The position numbers and the translations under genes are program-made. From Alphaproteobacteria bacterium (lineage in GTDB: Bacteria > Pseudomonadota > Alphaproteobacteria > Sphingomonadales > Emcibacteraceae), in contig JAUILB010000126.1 in assembly GCA_030432815.1 (NCBI GenBank), forward strand, positions 1 through 7,753: 7,753 bases of DNA, given 5' to 3'. Shown here one piece after another: positions 6,230-7,753 of the stretch (within the stretch, counting starts at the first letter, position 1; the number at the start of each line of letters is the position of its first letter). A model generated the notes under the pieces. It saw only the letters and a list, made by a program, of their open reading frames with translations. It searched no databases and was not told where the DNA came from.

Positions 6230-7753
6230 TTATAATTTTTCTTTTACGGAAGTGATGAGATTTTCCCTCGTCACACCAAAATATTGGTAAAGATCTTTTG
6301 CCGGTGCGGATGCACCAAAGCTATCAATTCCGATTTTTATTCCATTGCGTCCTACATATTTTTCCCAGCCATGGGTTGCACCCGCTTCAATTGATGCATA
6401 AACAGATGCATTTCCAAGCACGCTATCTTGATAAGCCTTATCCTGTTGGTCAAATTTTTCACAGCAAACCATGGATACGACGCGTGTGGATGTTCCCGCC
6501 GCTTCCAGTTCAGCTTGCGCTTCGATTGCGATTTCGACTTCAGAACCAGTAGCGATAATCACCACTTCTGGATTCCCACTGGCTGGGGATATAATATATC
6601 CTCCTTTAGCCGAAAGGTTATCATCGGTATGAGTAAGTCTTGCCTGCTTAAGTCCCTGGCGGGTAAGAACAAGTATCGCGGGTGTTTCTTTATCTTCAAG
6701 TGCAGCAAGCCAGCATTCCGCAGTTTCAACCGCATCACAGGGGCGGTAAACATTAACATTTGGCATCGCACGAAGAGAGGAAAGGTGCTCTATCGGCTGA
6801 TGTGTTGGGCCGTCTTCACCAAGACCAATACTATCATGTGACATTACATATATAACACGTTGGTTCATGATGGCACTTAAACGAATGGCAGGACGACAAT
6901 AGTCAGTAAATACAAGGAATGTACCCCCATATGGCATATATTCGCCGTGAAGTGCCATGCCGTTCATAGCAGCCGCCATGCCAAATTCACGTACTCCATA
7001 ATACATGTAGCGCCCGGTGAAATCATCTGGCGTAATGGCACTAAGGTCTTTGGTCAGTGTCATGTTGGAACCCGTAAGGTCGGCTGACCCGCCTATGGTT
7101 TCTTTCATGATCGGGTTGATTACCTCAAGGGCCATTTGTGATGCAATCCGCGTTGCCGGGCCTACAGGATTTTCCGCAAGGTTCTTTTTATAATCATTTA
7201 TTGCAGAAGCTAGATTTTCCGGAAGTTCTTTATTGAGGCGACGATTAAAGTCAGCTTTTATATTCTCATCCAGAGAGTCAAACTTGTTTTTCCATGTGGA
7301 TGAGGCTGCTGCACCACGCGCACCTGCATCACGCCATGCGTTAAGTATATTGTCGGGCACTACAAACGGATCATAAGGCCAGCCTAAAAATTCACGAGCG
7401 GCGGCGATTTCTTCTTCACCAAGTGGCGCACCATGTGTAGCCGAAGTCCCCCCCTTATTCGGGGCACCGTAACCAATGGTTGTTTTACAGGCGATAAGCG
7501 AAGGCCTGTCATCCTTTTGCGCGGCTTCAATAGCGGCGGCAACAGCATCCATGTCATGGCCGTCTACAGCTTGTGTGTGCCAGTTTGAAGCTTCAAACCG
7601 TGCACGCTGATTGTCGGATACGGTCATATCGGTGGTGCCATCAATACAGATGCTATTGTCATCCCACAGTACGATCAATTTGCCCAGTTTAAAATGACCG
7701 GCCATGGAGATGGCCTCGTGTGAAATACCTTCCATAAGGCAGCCATCACCAGC
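6230..7753 (-). CDS. tkt: Transketolase (N-terminal part missing at window edge)
   Basis: Transketolase moves two-carbon ketol units between sugar phosphates in the non-oxidative pentose phosphate pathway, using thiamine diphosphate. The visible 507 residues begin inside the thiamine motif AGDGCLMEGISHEA; by comparison with enzymes of about 660 residues, roughly 150 N-terminal residues lie beyond the window. The ATG at 7735 is the Met of this motif, not the start. Visible landmarks (numbered from the first visible residue) include the motif's DDN near 31-33, H107 in THGAPLG, the pyrimidine-domain catalytic glutamate E256 in VREFGM, GLGEDGPTHQPIEH (310-323) with its substrate-binding aspartate and histidine, and R365 in VLTRQ. 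A standard C-terminal domain carries IATGSEVEIA. The segment VSMVCCEKF (about 425-433) is unusual, since many relatives have a proline and no paired cysteines there. Seen as the first visible gene of a tkt-gap-pgk operon, it supplies glyceraldehyde-3-phosphate to the next enzyme. Confidence 0.97.
   Translation of the reverse strand, partial: AGDGCLMEGISHEAISMAGHFKLGKLIVLWDDNSICIDGTTDMTVSDNQRARFEASNWHTQAVDGHDMDAVAAAIEAAQKDDRPSLIACKTTIGYGAPNKGGTSATHGAPLGEEEIAAAREFLGWPYDPFVVPDNILNAWRDAGARGAAASSTWKNKFDSLDENIKADFNRRLNKELPENLASAINDYKKNLAENPVGPATRIASQMALEVINPIMKETIGGSADLTGSNMTLTKDLSAITPDDFTGRYMYYGVREFGMAAAMNGMALHGEYMPYGGTFLVFTDYCRPAIRLSAIMNQRVIYVMSHDSIGLGEDGPTHQPIEHLSSLRAMPNVNVYRPCDAVETAECWLAALEDKETPAILVLTRQGLKQARLTHTDDNLSAKGGYIISPASGNPEVVIIATGSEVEIAIEAQAELEAAGTSTRVVSMVCCEKFDQQDKAYQDSVLGNASVYASIEAGATHGWEKYVGRNGIKIGIDSFGASAPAKDLYQYFGVTRENLITSVKEKL

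Noticed and set aside
6428..6841. 137-residue open frame on the + strand opposite transketolase
   Set aside because: It is antisense to conserved transketolase sequence, has no ribosome site that I can see, and lacks recognisable motifs.
7733..7735. ATG at 7735 as the start of transketolase
   Set aside because: The six codons before it complete the thiamine motif AGDGCLMEG, so this Met is internal and the gene continues beyond the window.

Overview
The window reads as a piece of a bacterial chromosome, most likely from an alphaproteobacterium of low to moderate GC. That placement rests on the transketolase-GAPDH-PGK gene order and on the general look of those three proteins; I ran no database search. 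Five genes fill the window almost completely, and no stretch over 120 bases lacks a gene. I see no tRNA, rRNA, CRISPR array, insertion sequence or integrase.

Left part, 1-1656, + strand: the 3' portion of a gene for an M28-family zinc metallopeptidase of the glutamate carboxypeptidase II / transferrin-receptor type, cut by the left window edge. It converges on everything else. A strong hairpin at 1677-1710 sits between it and the oppositely directed cluster and probably serves as a shared terminator.

Right part, 7753 down to 1708, - strand, in transcription order: transketolase (cut by the right edge), type I glyceraldehyde-3-phosphate dehydrogenase, phosphoglycerate kinase, a 115-base intergenic gap, a GT4-type glycosyltransferase, and a phosphotransferase of the APH/choline-kinase fold. 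The first three form a tight central-carbon operon: 26 bases between tkt and gap, and a one-base TAATG overlap between gap and pgk. Transketolase makes glyceraldehyde-3-phosphate from pentose phosphates, GAPDH oxidises it to 1,3-bisphosphoglycerate, and PGK converts that to 3-phosphoglycerate with ATP formation; in gluconeogenesis the flow reverses.

The glycosyltransferase and kinase are joined by another TAATG overlap and look more AT-rich than the sugar-metabolism genes. They are best read as a separate two-gene unit that probably builds and phosphorylates (or otherwise modifies) a surface glycan or a glycosylated small molecule; the substrate cannot be told from sequence. Most of the window is ordinary metabolism. 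The points that deserve a second look are the glycosyltransferase-kinase pair, the altered substrate pocket of the peptidase, and a terminator-like hairpin at 3935-3960 whose T-run points against the flanking genes.
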